From Comamonadaceae bacterium (GTDB lineage Bacteria; Pseudomonadota; Gammaproteobacteria; Burkholderiales; Burkholderiaceae_C), in NCBI GenBank assembly GCA_027486755.1, contig JAIXOM010000054.1, positions 207,288-271,287 of the forward strand: a DNA stretch of 64,000 nt, written 5' to 3'. The first letter of the stretch is position 1. Each line of letters starts with the position of its first letter. The translations under genes were made by a program, and so were the position numbers. Below are positions 46,583-56,183 of the stretch, one piece after another. The notes beneath the pieces are model-generated. The model was not told where the DNA came from, searched no databases, and saw only the letters and a list, made by a program, of their open reading frames with translations.

Positions 46583-47092
46583 TTAGGTGGGGCCGCCAGT
46601 GCTGGACTGGCCCTGGATGGCCTGGCGCATGACCGGGCTGTCGGGAAACGCTTCGCCGCCCAGGGGTGCCTGCGCGCGGACTCCCTCGATGTCGGGCAGG
46701 CGTTCTTTGATGCGCCACTTGCCGTCTGCACATCTCACCAGCGTGTCCCGGTACCGCCCGAACGCCCGTATGCCGGGACCTTCGGGGTAGCGGTCCAGCC
46801 GCGCGAACATGCTTTGCACCGTCGCGGTGTCCCCGTGCAGGGTGATCATCGGGGCGACCACCATGTGTTTGTGGTACATCCCCGGTGCATGCGAGTGCGA
46901 GCGGAATCCTGCGCGCAGTTCGGCATGGCCGCGCATGAAGGCGCGCCCGGGCCAGTCCAGCACCGCATCTTCGGTCCAGCAGTCGATCCAGGCATCCTCG
47001 AGCCCGTAGTCCAGATGGTGGCCATAGGCGTACAGGGTGTCGAGAATGGCTTTTTCGTCCTCGAGTCTGCGCAGTCGCTCTTCGATGTTCAT
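46583..47092 (-). CDS. NTF2/SnoaL-like protein
   Basis: The 169-residue protein has the cone-fold pattern of SnoaL-like or ring-hydroxylating dioxygenase beta-like proteins: ILDTLYAYGHHLDYGLEDAWIDCWTEDAVLDWPGR and GKWRIKERLP. This fold serves as cyclase, dehydratase, isomerase or small beta subunit. It is divergent from the peptide-type importer operon and shares its promoter region, so it may belong to the same pathway. The reaction is unknown. Confidence 0.8.
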   Translation of the reverse strand: MNIEERLRRLEDEKAILDTLYAYGHHLDYGLEDAWIDCWTEDAVLDWPGRAFMRGHAELRAGFRSHSHAPGMYHKHMVVAPMITLHGDTATVQSMFARLDRYPEGPGIRAFGRYRDTLVRCADGKWRIKERLPDIEGVRAQAPLGGEAFPDSPVMRQAIQGQSSTGGPT

Positions 47093-47134
47093 GGCGAGGA
47101 TCTCCTCTGGGTAACCCGGTTTGTCAACGGGCGC

Positions 47135-47165
47135 TTATTTCGATACGATTGATTTCGATCCTATC
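47135..47165. promoter_or_regulatory. Candidate operator in divergent importer promoter
   Basis: Two tandem 15-mers, TTATTTCGATACGAT and TGATTTCGATCCTAT, match at 12 of 15 bases. They hold an interrupted inverted repeat GATACGAT-N8-ATCCTATC (7 of 8 paired). It lies 63 bases before the binding-protein start, between divergent genes. The regulator is not identified in the window. Confidence 0.38.
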
Positions 47166-47227
47166 AGTTTCGGTTTAAATCGGCGACGCCCGTCAGGGCG
47201 CGCTTGTGTGGACAACAAGGAGACCTC

Positions 47228-48760
47228 ATGATCCGCAAAATTTTCGGGGGCATTTTGCTCGCGACGTCGCTGTTGACCGCTGTGTCGGTCTCCTGGGCCC
47301 AGCAGCCGCGCAGTGGTGGCGCGCTGCGTGTGGGCATTCAGTCCGAACCCCGCAGCCTGGACCCTCTGCTGGTAATCACCGACGGCGCCACCGGGCATGT
47401 GGTCTCCAACATCTTCAACACGCTGGTGCGCTACGACGAGAAGATGCAGATCGTGCCCGATCTGGCCACCAGTTGGCGCATCGAAGACGACGGCCGGGCG
47501 GTCGACTTTTTCCTGCGCAAGGGCGTGAAGTTCCATGACGGCACCGACTTCGATGCGGCGGCGGTCAAGTTCGCCTTTGACCGCATTCTTGATCCGGCCA
47601 ATTCGTCGCCCTACCGCACCTTCTTCAAGCCCGTAGAACAGGTGGTGGTCATCAACCCCAGCACGGTGCGGGTGGTGCTCTCGCAGCCCTGGCCAGGTTT
47701 TTTCTACCAGCTTCTGTATGTCGGCGGCATGGGCATTCCCTCGCCGACGGCCGTCAAGGCGCTGGGCAATGCCGGCTTTGCCCGCAAGCCCGTGGGCACG
47801 GGGCCCTTCAAATTTGCCGATTGGGCCTCGGGCGACCGCATCGTCCTCACGAAGAACACCAGCTACTACCGGCCTAACATGCCCTACCTGGACCGCTTGG
47901 AGTTCAAGGTCATTCCGGACTCCACGGCCCTGACCACCAGCCTGCGTACCGGACAGCTCGATCTGGTGCGTGACATTCCCAGCCAGCTGCTGCCTCTGCT
48001 GGACAAGGAGCCCAGCTTGGTTCCCAGCGTCAAGAATGCCTATTCCTTTGATTGGCTGGCCCTCAATGCCGCCAAGCCGCCCTTCAATGATGTGCGGGTG
48101 CGCCAGGCCATCAATATGGCGATCGACCGGGACGCCCTGGCCGTGGCGGTCTACGGCAAGGGGGCCCGGGGATCGACCGCGCAGATCGCGTCGGCCAATC
48201 AGTTCCATCACCCGAAGAAGCTGCCGACCTTCACGTACAACCCCGAGCGGGCCAAGAAGCTGCTGGCCGAGGCCGGCCAGGCCAACCTGAAATTCACACT
48301 GGTGTCCTCCACCGTCAAGCCCCAGCTGGGCCAGGAGGCCACGGTCATCCAGGCGCAGCTGGCCCGCATCGGGGTCACTGTGACGCACCAGGTGATGGAG
48401 CACCAGGCCTGGCTGGCCAATGTGCTGCGCGCCAAGAACTTTGAGGCGTCCACCGTGGCCGGCACCGGCGGCCCGGAGCCCAACAGCTATGTGATGTTCT
48501 GGACCAAGGACAACCCGGTTAATTTTGTGAGCCTGAACAATGCCGAGCTCTTTGAATTGGTGCCCAAGGCCCAGGGCATCATCAAGGACGCAGAGCGCAA
48601 GAAGGCCTACCACCGCATTCAGGAACTGGGGGCCGAGGAAGCGAGCTGGATGGCTCTGATGGAAGTTCCGAGCAATGCCGTGATGTCTTCCAAAATCAAG
48701 GGCTACGTGCATCTGCCTTACAACGTGAGTTATTTCGACGAAGTCTGGTTGACGCAGTGA
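47228..48760 (+). CDS. ABC transporter binding protein, family 5 (peptide/opine type)
   Basis: The ATG at 47228 has AAGGAG at six-base spacing and gives 510 residues. The signal peptide ends near VSWAQQ. GGALRVGIQSEPRSLDPLL, DLATSWRIEDDG, RKGVKFHDG and VRVRQAINMAIDRDALA are family 5 signatures. It delivers peptides, opines or other small molecules to the two permeases downstream. The next gene starts seven bases later. Confidence 0.93.
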   Translation: MIRKIFGGILLATSLLTAVSVSWAQQPRSGGALRVGIQSEPRSLDPLLVITDGATGHVVSNIFNTLVRYDEKMQIVPDLATSWRIEDDGRAVDFFLRKGVKFHDGTDFDAAAVKFAFDRILDPANSSPYRTFFKPVEQVVVINPSTVRVVLSQPWPGFFYQLLYVGGMGIPSPTAVKALGNAGFARKPVGTGPFKFADWASGDRIVLTKNTSYYRPNMPYLDRLEFKVIPDSTALTTSLRTGQLDLVRDIPSQLLPLLDKEPSLVPSVKNAYSFDWLALNAAKPPFNDVRVRQAINMAIDRDALAVAVYGKGARGSTAQIASANQFHHPKKLPTFTYNPERAKKLLAEAGQANLKFTLVSSTVKPQLGQEATVIQAQLARIGVTVTHQVMEHQAWLANVLRAKNFEASTVAGTGGPEPNSYVMFWTKDNPVNFVSLNNAELFELVPKAQGIIKDAERKKAYHRIQELGAEEASWMALMEVPSNAVMSSKIKGYVHLPYNVSYFDEVWLTQ

Positions 48761-48767
48761 CCGGCGG

Positions 48768-49748
48768 GTGATTTTGTCGAGTCGCAGTCTTTGGTTCAGC
48801 GCGCTCATGCGCGTGGCTTCGGCGGGCGCCACCTTGTTGGTGGTGGCCGCCATCGTTTTCTTCGTGATGCGTTTCGTGCCGGGCGACCCGGTGCTGAACT
48901 GGCTGGGCACCAGTTATGAAAAGGCCGATTACGACCGCTTGCGCGCGCTCTATGGCCTGGACCTGCCCTTGCAGCAGCAGTTCCTGATCTGGTTTTCCAA
49001 TTTGCTGCAGGGTGACCTTGGCTATTCGGTGCTGACCCAGCTGTCGGTCTCCGAAGAGTTGTGGCGCCGCTTGCCGGCCACGCTCGAGTTGATTGTGCTG
49101 GCGCTGGCGGTGGCGCTGCCCCTGGGCATCGGCTCCGGCATCTGGGCTGCCTGGCGTTATGGCAAGCCGGCCGACCATGCTGTTCTGACCGCGACGCTGC
49201 TGGGCATCTCGCTGCCGGAGTTTTTTGTGGGCGCTTTGCTGATGCTGGCCCTGGCGCTGCAGTGGCGCGTTTTTCCGGCGACGGGCTTTGAGCCCTTTGC
49301 CTGGTCCGCCGAGCATTTCGCGCACATGGCGCTTCCCGCGCTGGCGCTGGGTCTGCCGCGGGCAGCGGTGATCTGCCGGCTGATGCGCGGATCGCTGCTG
49401 GAGGTCTTTGGCCGCCCTTATGTGCGGGCTTCGCTGGCCAAAGGGCTCAGCCGCAAGGCCACTTTGTTCGCGCATGCGGTGCGCAATGCGCTGATTCCTG
49501 TGGTCACCGTGATCGGTTTGCAAATCGGCTATCTGGTGGCCGGCGCCGTGGTGGTTGAGAAGCTCTTTGTGATTCCGGGCGTGGGTGCCTATGGCCTCAA
49601 TGCCGTCACCGCCCGCGACTATCCGTCGGTTCAGGGTTTCATCCTGGTGGTGGCGGCGATCTTCCTGATCGCCAACCTGATCGTCGACCTGCTCTACCTG
49701 TGGCTGGATCCGCGCATCCGCACGGGAGCTCAGGGGGCCGGGCGATGA
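48768..49748 (+). CDS. ABC transporter permease, DppB/OppB type
   Basis: The start is GTG 48768 or ATG 48806. The 326-residue frame has about six hydrophobic helices, an N-terminal VFFVMRFVPGDPV and LYGLDLPLQQQ, and the EKLFVIPGVGAYGLNAVTARDYP block that is diagnostic of DppB. It pairs with the second permease, whose start overlaps by four bases. Confidence 0.92.
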   Translation: MILSSRSLWFSALMRVASAGATLLVVAAIVFFVMRFVPGDPVLNWLGTSYEKADYDRLRALYGLDLPLQQQFLIWFSNLLQGDLGYSVLTQLSVSEELWRRLPATLELIVLALAVALPLGIGSGIWAAWRYGKPADHAVLTATLLGISLPEFFVGALLMLALALQWRVFPATGFEPFAWSAEHFAHMALPALALGLPRAAVICRLMRGSLLEVFGRPYVRASLAKGLSRKATLFAHAVRNALIPVVTVIGLQIGYLVAGAVVVEKLFVIPGVGAYGLNAVTARDYPSVQGFILVVAAIFLIANLIVDLLYLWLDPRIRTGAQGAGR

Positions 49749-50599
49749 GCGCCGCGCCCAGAGGGCGCGCCAGTACCGCGCTGCGGGCCTGGCGCAGCGC
49801 CAAGGTGCGCTACAGCTGCCTGCTGATCCTGGTGTTGCTGCTGCTGACCCTGGGCGCCGGATGGATTGCCCCGTATGCGCACGACCAGATCGACGCTGCG
49901 GCCGCCTTCGCGGCACCCGGGCAGCAGCATCTCATCGGCGCCGACGCGCTGGGCCGCGATGTCCTCAGCCGCACTCTGCACGGTGGCCGCATGTCCCTGG
50001 TGGTCGGGCTGCTTGCGACCCTGCTGGCGGTGCTGCTGGGCGTGCCTTTGGGGGCGCTGGCCGGTTATGTGGGCGGCAAGGTGGACTGGCTGATCAGCCG
50101 CATTATCGACCTCTTGCTGCCGTTTCCGGTGATCTTGTTGGCCATCGTCACCAAGATGCTGATGGGCGACGGGCTGCTCAGTGTGGTGGTCGCCCTCAGC
50201 CTGGTCTTGACGCCGTTTTTTGCCCGCATGTCGCGCGCCAAGGCCTTGAGCGTGGCGCAGCTGCCCTTCATCGAAGCCGCGCAGGGCAGCGGTCTGGGCG
50301 CTGGCCGCATCATGCTGATGCATGTGTTGCCGCATTGCTTCCAGCCGGTGCTGATCATGGCCACTTTGTCGGTGGCGTTTGCGATTTTGGCCGAGGCCTC
50401 GCTGAGTTTTCTGGGCCTGGGCCTGCCGCCGCCGGCGCCCAGCTGGGGCGGCGACCTGCAGGCCTCCATGAGCGCGTTCCAACTGGCGCCCTGGACCGTG
50501 TTGGCGCCGGGTGTCGCGATCACGCTGGCGGTGCTGGCCTTTAACTTTCTGGGCGATGGTCTGCGCGACGTGTTTGACGTCGGCGAAAGGTTTCTGTGA
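49745..50599 (+). CDS. ABC transporter permease, DppC/OppC type
   Basis: The 284-residue protein has helices characteristic of DppC and the HLIGADALGRDVLSRTLHGGRMSL block near residue 60, with EASLSFLGLGLPPPAPSWGGDL near the C terminus. The start overlaps the first permease by four bases and its stop overlaps the first ATPase start by four bases (GTGA). Confidence 0.93.
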   Translation: MSAAPRGRASTALRAWRSAKVRYSCLLILVLLLLTLGAGWIAPYAHDQIDAAAAFAAPGQQHLIGADALGRDVLSRTLHGGRMSLVVGLLATLLAVLLGVPLGALAGYVGGKVDWLISRIIDLLLPFPVILLAIVTKMLMGDGLLSVVVALSLVLTPFFARMSRAKALSVAQLPFIEAAQGSGLGAGRIMLMHVLPHCFQPVLIMATLSVAFAILAEASLSFLGLGLPPPAPSWGGDLQASMSAFQLAPWTVLAPGVAITLAVLAFNFLGDGLRDVFDVGERFL

Positions 50600-51570
50600 A
50601 CATGCAGTCTCCGGTGTTGGCCGTGGATGGTTTGGCCGTCGATATCCGGGGCGCCGCGGTGCTGGGTGGCGTATCGCTGGAGATCGCTGCGGGCCAGGCG
50701 CTGGGCCTGGTCGGGGAGTCGGGCTGTGGCAAGTCGATGACGGCGCTGGCGATCCTGGGCCTGCTGCCACGAGGCGCGCAGGTCCGCGCCGGCAGCGTGC
50801 GTCTGCAGGGCCAGGAATTGCTCGGGGCGTCCGAGGCCGCCTTGTGCCAGGTGCGCGGCGGCTCGGTCGGCCTCATCTTCCAGGAGCCGGGAGCCTGCCT
50901 GGATCCGGTCATGCGGGTCGGTCGGCAGATCGGCGAGGCGCTGCGCCTGCACCGCGGCCTGCGCGGCGGGGCCCAGGATGCCGTGCTGCGCGACCTGCTG
51001 GTGGAAGTCGGTCTCACCGATACCGAGCGCGTCGCGCGGGCCTATCCGCATGAACTCTCCGGTGGCATGCAGCAGCGGGCGATGATCGCGATGGCGCTGG
51101 CTGGCGAGCCGGTGCTGCTGATTGCCGACGAGCCCACCACCGCGCTCGATGCCCGCATTGCCAGTCAGATTCTTGATCTGCTGGACCGACTGCGGCGCGA
51201 CCGCGGTCTGGCCTTGCTGCTGATCTCCCATGACCTGGCTGTCATCGGCGGGCGCTGTGACCGTGTGACGGTGATGTATGCCGGACGGGCGGTCGAGCAT
51301 GCCCCGGCGGCGCAGGTGTTCACGGCGGCGCGGCATCCCTACACGGCGGCCCTGATTGCTGCCAGTCCGGGCTTGGCCGGCGTAGCGCCTAAAAGCGCGC
51401 TGCGCGATATCCCTGGCCAGTTGCCGCCCCCCGGCGGCGGTGGCAGCGGCTGCGCCTTTGCCGAGCGTTGCGCGCTGGCCAGGCCGGCATGCAGCCAGCG
51501 CCTGCCGGCCTGGACCGCCCTGGCCACGGACCATGCCGTGCGCTGCCTGCAGTACGAGGAGGGCTGGTGA
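50596..51570 (+). CDS. ABC transporter ATPase, DppD type
   Basis: The start is GTG 50596 (overlapping the permease stop) or ATG 50602. The 324-residue protein has Walker A GESGCGKSM, signature LSGGMQQR, Walker B LLIADEPTTALD, H-loop SHDLAVI and the C-terminal oligopeptide-ABC extension (CAFAERCALARPAC). It energises peptide-type uptake with the DppF-like subunit. Confidence 0.94.
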   Translation: MNMQSPVLAVDGLAVDIRGAAVLGGVSLEIAAGQALGLVGESGCGKSMTALAILGLLPRGAQVRAGSVRLQGQELLGASEAALCQVRGGSVGLIFQEPGACLDPVMRVGRQIGEALRLHRGLRGGAQDAVLRDLLVEVGLTDTERVARAYPHELSGGMQQRAMIAMALAGEPVLLIADEPTTALDARIASQILDLLDRLRRDRGLALLLISHDLAVIGGRCDRVTVMYAGRAVEHAPAAQVFTAARHPYTAALIAASPGLAGVAPKSALRDIPGQLPPPGGGGSGCAFAERCALARPACSQRLPAWTALATDHAVRCLQYEEGW

Positions 51571-52358
51571 TGCTCGAAGTCTTGCGGCTGCGCAAGGTCT
51601 ACCGGGCGCGCGTGCCGGGCGGCCCGCCCGTGGCGGCGGTCGATGGCGTCAGCTTCAGCGTGGGCCGCGGCGAAACCCTGGGCCTGGTGGGAGAGTCGGG
51701 CTGCGGCAAGAGCACCTTGTCGCGCTGCCTCATGCGCCTGGTCGAGCCGACCGAGGGGCGGGTGCTCTTTGACGGCAGCGATGTGCGGGCGCTGGACGCG
51801 CGCGCGCTGCGCCGCTTTCGGCGGCGCATGCAGATCGTGCACCAGGACCCCTATTCCTCGCTGGACCCGCTGATGCGCATCGATCGGACGCTGGCCGCGC
51901 CGCTGCGCCACGTGCTGGGGCTCGATGCCCGGGCGACCGAGGCGCGCATGGTCTCGCTGCTGGAGGAGGTGGGCCTCAATGCCAGCCACCGCCTGGCCTA
52001 TCCGCATGAGCTCTCCGGCGGCCAGCGACAGCGCGTGGCGATCGCGCGGGCGCTCAGCCTGAACCCGGAGTTCATCATTGCCGATGAGCCCACCTCGGCG
52101 CTGGACGTCTCGATCCAGGCCCAGGTGCTCAACTTGCTGCTGCGCCTGCAGCGCGATCATGGCCTGGCCATGCTGTTCATCTCGCACGACATTTCGCTGG
52201 TCGCCCACATGAGCGACCGCATTGCCGTGATGCAAAAAGGCGTGTTTGTCGAAACCGGCGCGGCGCAAGAACTGGTCGCGCAGCCTCAGCACCCCTACAC
52301 GCGCAGCCTGCTGGCCGCGCGCCCGCATCGGCCGGCCTGTGCCACGCCGAGCTCTTGA
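51570..52358 (+). CDS. ABC transporter ATPase, DppF type
   Basis: The ATG at 51570 sits in the stop of the first ATPase (TGATG) and gives 262 residues. Walker A GESGCGKST, signature LSGGQRQR, Walker B IADEPTSALDVS and SHDISLV are intact. The importer is complete with five genes. The BKACE gene follows after 42 bases. Confidence 0.93.
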   Translation: MLEVLRLRKVYRARVPGGPPVAAVDGVSFSVGRGETLGLVGESGCGKSTLSRCLMRLVEPTEGRVLFDGSDVRALDARALRRFRRRMQIVHQDPYSSLDPLMRIDRTLAAPLRHVLGLDARATEARMVSLLEEVGLNASHRLAYPHELSGGQRQRVAIARALSLNPEFIIADEPTSALDVSIQAQVLNLLLRLQRDHGLAMLFISHDISLVAHMSDRIAVMQKGVFVETGAAQELVAQPQHPYTRSLLAARPHRPACATPSS

Positions 52359-52400
52359 ATCCGCGCCCGTGGCGCCCTACCCCGAAAAGGAAACACTGTC

Positions 52401-53318
52401 ATGAACAAGGATCCGGTCATTCTTGAAGTCGCGATCAACGGCGGAGTCACGCCCGACCGCAACCCGCACGTGCCCCTGACCGACGAGGCCGTCATCGCCG
52501 ACAGCCTGGCCTGCTACGACGCTGGCGCGTCCATCATCCATGCCCACACCTACGACATCCGGCTCAACGGCAAGGAAGGCGCTGAGGCCTACCTGCGGCC
52601 CTGGCGCGTGATCTTGGCCCAGCGGCCCGGCGCCCTGTGGTACCCGACGCTGTCTGTCAACCAGACCGATGGCGCCAACCTCGAGCCGATCGCAGACCGC
52701 TACTCGCACTACCCCTACATTGCCGCCGAAGTGCCGATGCAGTTCGGCGTGGTGGACCCAGGCTCGACCAACCTCGGCTACCCGGGTCCGGACGGCCTGC
52801 CTGTGGGTTTCAGTTATGTCAACAGCTACGAGGACCATGCCTACGCCTTCGGCATGGCCGAGAAGCTCGGCTTTTTGCCTTCTCTGGCGATTTTCGAGCC
52901 TGGCTTTCTGCAGACCACGCTGGCCTGGTGGCGGGCCGGCAAGCTCCCCAAGGGCTCCATGGCCAAGTTCTATTTTGGCGGCGAGTGGGGCCTGTGGGCC
53001 CGCGCCAAGGGCGTCACTTTCGGCTTGCCCCCGACCGAAAAAGCGCTGGCCGCCTATGTGGAGATGCTCGAGGGCACCGACATCCCCTGGTCGGTCTCGG
53101 TGTGGGGCGGCGACCTGCTCAAGACGCCGGTGGCGCGCATGGCGCTGGAGCTCGGCGGCCATTTGCATGTGGGCATCGAGGAGCATTTCGACCCCGACCG
53201 CACGCCCACCAATGTGGAGCTGATCGAGGAAACCAAGGCGCTGTGCGAGTCCATGGGCCGGCCATTGGCCACTTTTGCCCAGACCCGCGAGATGCTGGGC
53301 ATGCCGCCCTTTCGCTGA
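52401..53318 (+). CDS. Beta-keto acid cleavage enzyme (BKACE, DUF849)
   Basis: The 305-residue protein belongs to the BKACE family: E9 and NGG in LEVAINGG, the zinc ligands H47 and H49 in IIHAHTYD, KFYFGGEWG near residue 185 and GGHLHVGIEEHFD in the C-terminal part. BKACE enzymes condense a beta-keto acid with acetyl-CoA, releasing acetoacetate and a new acyl-CoA. Substrates include 3-keto-5-aminohexanoate, dehydrocarnitine and others. Its place after a family 5 importer suggests catabolism of the imported compound. Substrate type is not predictable. Confidence 0.88.
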   Translation: MNKDPVILEVAINGGVTPDRNPHVPLTDEAVIADSLACYDAGASIIHAHTYDIRLNGKEGAEAYLRPWRVILAQRPGALWYPTLSVNQTDGANLEPIADRYSHYPYIAAEVPMQFGVVDPGSTNLGYPGPDGLPVGFSYVNSYEDHAYAFGMAEKLGFLPSLAIFEPGFLQTTLAWWRAGKLPKGSMAKFYFGGEWGLWARAKGVTFGLPPTEKALAAYVEMLEGTDIPWSVSVWGGDLLKTPVARMALELGGHLHVGIEEHFDPDRTPTNVELIEETKALCESMGRPLATFAQTREMLGMPPFR

Positions 53319-53356
53319 GCGGCTGTCGGCGGCCGCAGCCGCGGCCGCACTGGCGC

Positions 53357-54658
53357 TCAGCCCGCCGCGCGTTTTTTCGGCATGAACTCGATGTGCAGCT
53401 CCTTGAGGCAGCGCAGGTAGAAGTTGGGCACGTGGCGCAGCTGGTTCTTGTCTGGGGCCAGGCGGAAGTCCTCGACGCGGTCGAGAAAGGCCATGAAGCC
53501 CCACCACATTTCGCGCCGCGCCAGCGGCGCTCCGAGGCAGTGGTGCACGCCGGAGCCAAAGCCCAGGTGGGTGGCCGCGTTCTTGCGTTCCAGGTCCAGG
53601 CGGTCCGGATCCGGGAAATGCGCCGGGTCGCGGTTGCCCGCCGCATAGCGCACGTTGATCACCGAGCCTTTGGGAATGGTCACGCCGTGCAGGCTGACAT
53701 CGCGCGTGGTCAGGCGCTGCAGGCCCTGCACCGGCCCCTCCAGCCGGATCACTTCCTCGATGAAAGTGCGCAAATAGCGCTCGGGGTCGGACTTGAGCAG
53801 CGCATAACAGTCCGGGTTCTGCGCCAGCAGCATGATGCCGGCCGACAAGGCATTGGTGGTCGTCTCCGAGCCGCCGACAAAGGTGTCGGCCGTCATCTCC
53901 GCATGCAGCTCGTTGTCGTTGAGTTTGCGGCCCCACTCGGGAATCTCGCGGTTGACCAGCTCGGACAACAGCGTGTCGTCGGGCTCGCGGCGCAGCTTCT
54001 CGAAAATCGGCTGGAAGTAGTGCTGCTGCTCGATCTCCATTTCGGCCGACCAGATCGCCTCCGCGTCGGTCTGCATCAGGCCCAGGCGCTTGACCCAGGC
54101 GTCGGTCCAGGCCTTGATGCGCCAGATGTCCTTCTCGGGCGCGCCCATTTGTTTGCCGATGATGATCAGCGGCATCGGTACCGCGAACTGGCGCACCCAG
54201 TCGCAATGACCGTCATCGATGAAGGCGTCCACCAGCTGGTAGGACAGATCCCGTACATAAGGGTCCATCAGCTTGATGCGGCTGGCGCGGAAAGTGTGGT
54301 CGAACAGCGCCCGCATCTGCTTGTGCTCGGGGTTGTCGCGGCCGGAGAGCGTCGGCGCCGGTAGCCAGCCCTTGTCGCGAAAGAGCTGGGCGATCATCTG
54401 CACGCGCGCGGGCGGGATGTGGTCCGGTCCGCGCGGACGCAAATTCGAGAACGTGGCCGGATCCTTGAGCACCTCCCGCAGGTCGTCGTAGCGGGTCAGC
54501 ACATAAAAGCCGGTGAGCTTGTCGCGGTACACCGGTGCCTCTTCGCGCAGAGTCTTGTAGGCCGGGTAAGGGCACTCCTGGATCTCGACGTTCATCAGGT
54601 CCACGTCGTCCACGCTGTGCGGCACCACGGGGCATTCCATGCGGTTGATCACGGTCAT
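53357..54658 (-). CDS. Cytochrome P450
   Basis: The 433-residue soluble bacterial P450 has the haem-binding FGSGVHHCLGAP (Cys374), the I-helix GGSETTTN and the K-helix EEVIRLEGP (ExxR). It would hydroxylate or demethylate a small molecule using external ferredoxin and reductase, none of which is nearby. It is convergent with the BKACE gene. I cannot say whether it belongs to the same pathway. Confidence 0.94.
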   Translation of the reverse strand: MTVINRMECPVVPHSVDDVDLMNVEIQECPYPAYKTLREEAPVYRDKLTGFYVLTRYDDLREVLKDPATFSNLRPRGPDHIPPARVQMIAQLFRDKGWLPAPTLSGRDNPEHKQMRALFDHTFRASRIKLMDPYVRDLSYQLVDAFIDDGHCDWVRQFAVPMPLIIIGKQMGAPEKDIWRIKAWTDAWVKRLGLMQTDAEAIWSAEMEIEQQHYFQPIFEKLRREPDDTLLSELVNREIPEWGRKLNDNELHAEMTADTFVGGSETTTNALSAGIMLLAQNPDCYALLKSDPERYLRTFIEEVIRLEGPVQGLQRLTTRDVSLHGVTIPKGSVINVRYAAGNRDPAHFPDPDRLDLERKNAATHLGFGSGVHHCLGAPLARREMWWGFMAFLDRVEDFRLAPDKNQLRHVPNFYLRCLKELHIEFMPKKRAAG

Positions 54659-54758
54659 TGCAGGCCTCTCTTTTTGGGGGCACCAAGGATGCTAACGCCT
54701 GCGCTGCGGCCGTTCAATGCCGAGGCCGGCGCGGCGCGGCTTATCTGTCGCGCGCAGC

Positions 54759-56126
54759 TCAGTCACGGCCCTCGGCCGGGCCTGCGCGCGACTTGCCTTC
54801 GCCGCGCCACCAGCGCCCGAGCCGCTGCAGCAACTCCGGCATGCGCAGGCACAGCAGCGCCAGCATGAGCAGGTTGGCCAGGCCCAGCGCCAGGAACAGC
54901 TCTGGAATGTCCAGGCCGGCGGCCAGCAGCGCGCCGGCCAGCAGCGAGCTGGCCACCATGAACAGCGCGTTGAGGATGTTGTTGGCCGCCACCAGGCGGG
55001 CGCGGTGCGTGACCGGGCTGCGCACCTGCATCAGCGTATACAGCGGCACGCTGAAGAGTCCCGCGCTGGCGCTGAGCAGACCCAGGTCGGCCAGGATGCG
55101 CCAGCGCGCGGGCTGGGCCATGAAGGTCCAGGCGTCCAGCGGCTCGGAGGCCGGTAGCGCCCGGCAGGCCCAGTACAGGTCCAGCGTGAACAGCGTCATG
55201 CCCAGCGCGCCCAGCGGCACCAGGCCGATTTCCAGCCGCCCCCGGCTCAGGCGCTCGCACAGCAGCGAGCCGGCGGCAATGCCCAGCGAGAACACGCCCA
55301 GCAGCAGCGAGGCCACGCTCTCCCGCCCATGCAGCACGTCCTTGGCAAACACCGGGAACTGGCTGAGAAAAACAGCGCCAAAGAACCACAGCCAGCTGAT
55401 GCCCAGCAGCGTGCTGAAGATCACCCCATCCTGGCGCGCCAGGCGAAGATTGCGGGCGGTTTCGCTCACGGGGTTCCAGTTGATCTTCAGGCCCGTGTCG
55501 GTGGCGGGCAGCGCGGGGACGAACTGAACGCTCAGCCGACCCAGCAGCGCCAGCAGCAAGCAGCCCGCAGCCACGGCGACCGGCCCCACGCCAGGCAGGG
55601 CGATCAAGAGGCCGCCGGCCAGGTTGCCCGCCAGGATGGCCACAAAGGTGCCCGACTCCACCAGCGCGTTGCCGCCGGTGAGCTCGCGCTCGCCGAGCAC
55701 CTGCGGCAGCAGGGCGTATTTGACCGGTCCGAAGACCGTCGAATGCAGACCCATGAGGAAGGTGCAGGTCAACAACAGCCCCGCCTGCAGGTCGGGCTGC
55801 GGCAGCAGGAAGCCAACCGCGGCCACGGCCATGATGGCCAGCTCCAGGTTCTTGACCGCCCGCATCAGGCGGCTTTTTTCCAGCTTGTCGGCCAGTTGGC
55901 CGCTGGTGGCCGAGAACAGCACAAAAGGCGCGATGAACAAGGCCCCGATCACCAGCCCGGCAAGTGCCGGCGGCAGCCAGCTGATCTGCAGCTGGTAGGT
56001 CACCATCACGGTGAACGCAAACTTGAACAGGTTGTCGTTGGCTGCGCCGGCGAACTGCGTCCAGAAAAATGGCGCAAACCGTCGCTGGCGAAGGAGGGCA
56101 AATGGCTGGGGCTCGGTGGCGGTCAT
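54759..56126 (-). CDS. MFS transporter, LplT-like
   Basis: The 455-residue membrane protein has twelve predicted helices. GAANDNLFKFAFTVMVTY, GPVKYALLPQVLGERELTGGNALVESGTF and the MFS pattern around SGQLADKLEK match the LplT/lysophospholipid transporter branch. In enterobacteria LplT works with Aas in lysophospholipid recycling. No Aas domain or gene is seen here, so the substrate is open. Confidence 0.85.
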   Translation of the reverse strand: MTATEPQPFALLRQRRFAPFFWTQFAGAANDNLFKFAFTVMVTYQLQISWLPPALAGLVIGALFIAPFVLFSATSGQLADKLEKSRLMRAVKNLELAIMAVAAVGFLLPQPDLQAGLLLTCTFLMGLHSTVFGPVKYALLPQVLGERELTGGNALVESGTFVAILAGNLAGGLLIALPGVGPVAVAAGCLLLALLGRLSVQFVPALPATDTGLKINWNPVSETARNLRLARQDGVIFSTLLGISWLWFFGAVFLSQFPVFAKDVLHGRESVASLLLGVFSLGIAAGSLLCERLSRGRLEIGLVPLGALGMTLFTLDLYWACRALPASEPLDAWTFMAQPARWRILADLGLLSASAGLFSVPLYTLMQVRSPVTHRARLVAANNILNALFMVASSLLAGALLAAGLDIPELFLALGLANLLMLALLCLRMPELLQRLGRWWRGEGKSRAGPAEGRD

Positions 56127-56183
56127 AGGGGGGGTCTGTACGGGCGCTAGGTGAACAGCTTAGCCGAAGCTGCGCGGCGAACC

